NCBI GenBank assembly: GCA_964249915.1
Contig: CAXUEL010000003.1
Span: 1 to 47,127, forward strand
DNA length: 47,127 bases
Reading direction: 5' to 3'
Source: Lichenicola sp964249915
Lineage (GTDB): Bacteria > Pseudomonadota > Alphaproteobacteria > Acetobacterales > Acetobacteraceae
Within the stretch, counting starts at the first letter, position 1. Each line of letters begins with the position of its first letter. The notes under the pieces were generated by a model. The model was given only the letters and a program-made list of their open reading frames with translations. It was not told the DNA's origin and searched no databases. Of the stretch, positions 46,259-47,127 are shown piece by piece. A program made the translations under genes and the position numbers.

Positions 46259-47127
46259 TCAGGTCGGACGCCAGTCTGGCCGGGCGGCGATCCAGCGGCG
46301 CAGGCTGAGCTGGGCGGTCTCGTCGGCGTTGATCCGCGCCAGCGCCTGCACGCAGCCCGGCGCGGGCACCGCGTCGACCTGCGCCGTGCGCGTGGCGCTG
46401 ACCAGTCCCAGGTCGGACAGCGCGGTCTCGCAGGCGCTGCGCCAGCGTGCGACCAACGAGGCCGGCGCCAGCAGCGGCAGCACCAGGGCGACATCGAGGC
46501 GTGCCGCGGCGGCGATGGCGCGCCAGGCGGCGAACAGCGGACCGGCCGGAGGCTGGCCGAACTGCTGCCGATAGCGCTCGGCAAGGGCCGGCACCCCACC
46601 CAGCGCGGGATCGGCCGCCAGGCTGTCCTCGTCGCTGCCGCCCAGCGAGAACACCGGGACGAAGCCGAGCCCGCCCAGCGTCCGCAGGCGTTCCGGCACG
46701 TCGTGGCCGCCGAGGAAGATCGCGTCGACCCGGCCGTCGCGCAGCGCCGCTTCCGCGTCCTGCGGCTCGGACAGGCCGAACACCGGCGACGGGTCGACCG
46801 ACAGCATGGACAGGCCCAGCAGCGCCGGCAGCTCGGCGCCGGTCGCGGTGGAAGCGGCGGTGCGCAGCCGCCGTCCGGCCAGCGACGCCGCCGCGCCGAG
46901 CCGGGCGACCACCACGCCCGAGGACAGGCCGGCCAGCACCGGCACCCAGCGGCTGGCGTCGAAGTGCACGCGCGGGTCGCCGGCGAGCCAGGCGATGGCG
47001 GCCGCACCCGGCACCAGCATCGCGGTCGAGCCGTCCGGCGTGGTCAGCGCCTCGAACGCGTTGGCGCCGGTGACGCCGTCGCGGCCGCCGGTGGCGGACA
47101 CCGGCAGCGCCGTTCCTGCCTGCAGCG
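46259..47127 (-). CDS. TctC/Bug-like periplasmic binding protein (partial, start beyond window)
   Basis: At least 289 codons read inward from the window edge (LQAGTALPVSATGGRDGVTG); the true start lies outside. ATGGRDGVTGANAFEALTTP occupies the place of the GAGGxxG...KAxPDGYT segment of tripartite tricarboxylate transporter binding proteins. Later parts (ALRDGRVDAIFLGGHDVPER, GGVPALAERYRQQFG, WRSACETALSDLGL) also fit that fold. Members bind carboxylates in the periplasm. The match is loose, so the family is tentative. An internal GTG at 47101 could be mistaken for the start. Its stop is 7 bases from that of the convergent GGDEF-EAL gene. Confidence 0.68.
   Translation of the reverse strand, partial: LQAGTALPVSATGGRDGVTGANAFEALTTPDGSTAMLVPGAAAIAWLAGDPRVHFDASRWVPVLAGLSSGVVVARLGAAASLAGRRLRTAASTATGAELPALLGLSMLSVDPSPVFGLSEPQDAEAALRDGRVDAIFLGGHDVPERLRTLGGLGFVPVFSLGGSDEDSLAADPALGGVPALAERYRQQFGQPPAGPLFAAWRAIAAAARLDVALVLPLLAPASLVARWRSACETALSDLGLVSATRTAQVDAVPAPGCVQALARINADETAQLSLRRWIAARPDWRPT

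Overview
The window is very GC-rich (about 70%) and reads as a chromosomal piece of an alphaproteobacterium. The gene mix suggests a sugar-acid-oxidising, acid-tolerant group such as Acetobacteraceae: hexonate dehydrogenases, a gluconolactonase, an S53 acid-type peptidase and many sugar transporters. This family-level placement is inference from content, because there is no rRNA or tRNA here. The sequence is a draft scaffold with three 10-N gaps (3309-3318, 31407-31416, 37674-37683), each set in artefactual G/C-rich sequence. At the first two, the flanks are degraded copies of each other, so the contigs probably overlap and nothing is missing.

Layout. 1-0.5 kb holds decayed mobile-element or island debris: a frameshifted RecD2-like helicase piece and an antisense stub of a tyrosine integrase. 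1.3-3.1 kb is an unusual fusion of a sodium/solute symporter-like membrane domain with a hotdog thioesterase. 3.2-12.8 kb is a galactoside utilisation locus: a divergent AraC-type regulator, then binding protein, two permeases, GH36 alpha-galactosidase, ABC ATPase and GH42 beta-galactosidase. 13.1-21.5 kb is a sugar-acid locus: a six-gene minus-strand operon (L-idonate 5-dehydrogenase-like, ribose-type ABC ATPase, permease, binding protein, SMP-30/gluconolactonase, SDR) facing a plus-strand pair (gluconate 5-dehydrogenase-like SDR, 2-hydroxyacid dehydrogenase). A ketopantoate-reductase-like gene follows at 21.6-22.5 kb.

22.9-30.5 kb is an mdtABC-type RND efflux operon without an outer-membrane channel gene. 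30.6-33.7 kb is a fructose/ribose-type ABC cassette (ATPase, permease, binding protein). 33.7-37.5 kb is a large sensor with a periplasmic beta-propeller, GGDEF and EAL domains. 37.8-39.7 kb is a secreted S53 peptidase preceded by a perfect CtrA-type box. 40.0-41.1 kb is a fatty acid desaturase. 41.4-43.8 kb is a convergent FAH-family enzyme and MFS transporter. 44.0-46.3 kb is a second GGDEF-EAL protein, with a CHASE4 sensor. The right edge is a TctC/Bug-like binding protein cut by the window end.

Together the genes describe capture of plant-type sugars (galactosides, pentoses or hexoses, sugar acids), intracellular hydrolysis or oxidation, multidrug efflux, and two c-di-GMP enzymes sensing periplasmic signals. 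I see no convincing wholly new system. The most unusual single items are the symporter-thioesterase fusion, the propeller-GGDEF-EAL sensor next to a sugar importer, and the S53 peptidase with its CtrA-type box and altered calcium-site motifs.
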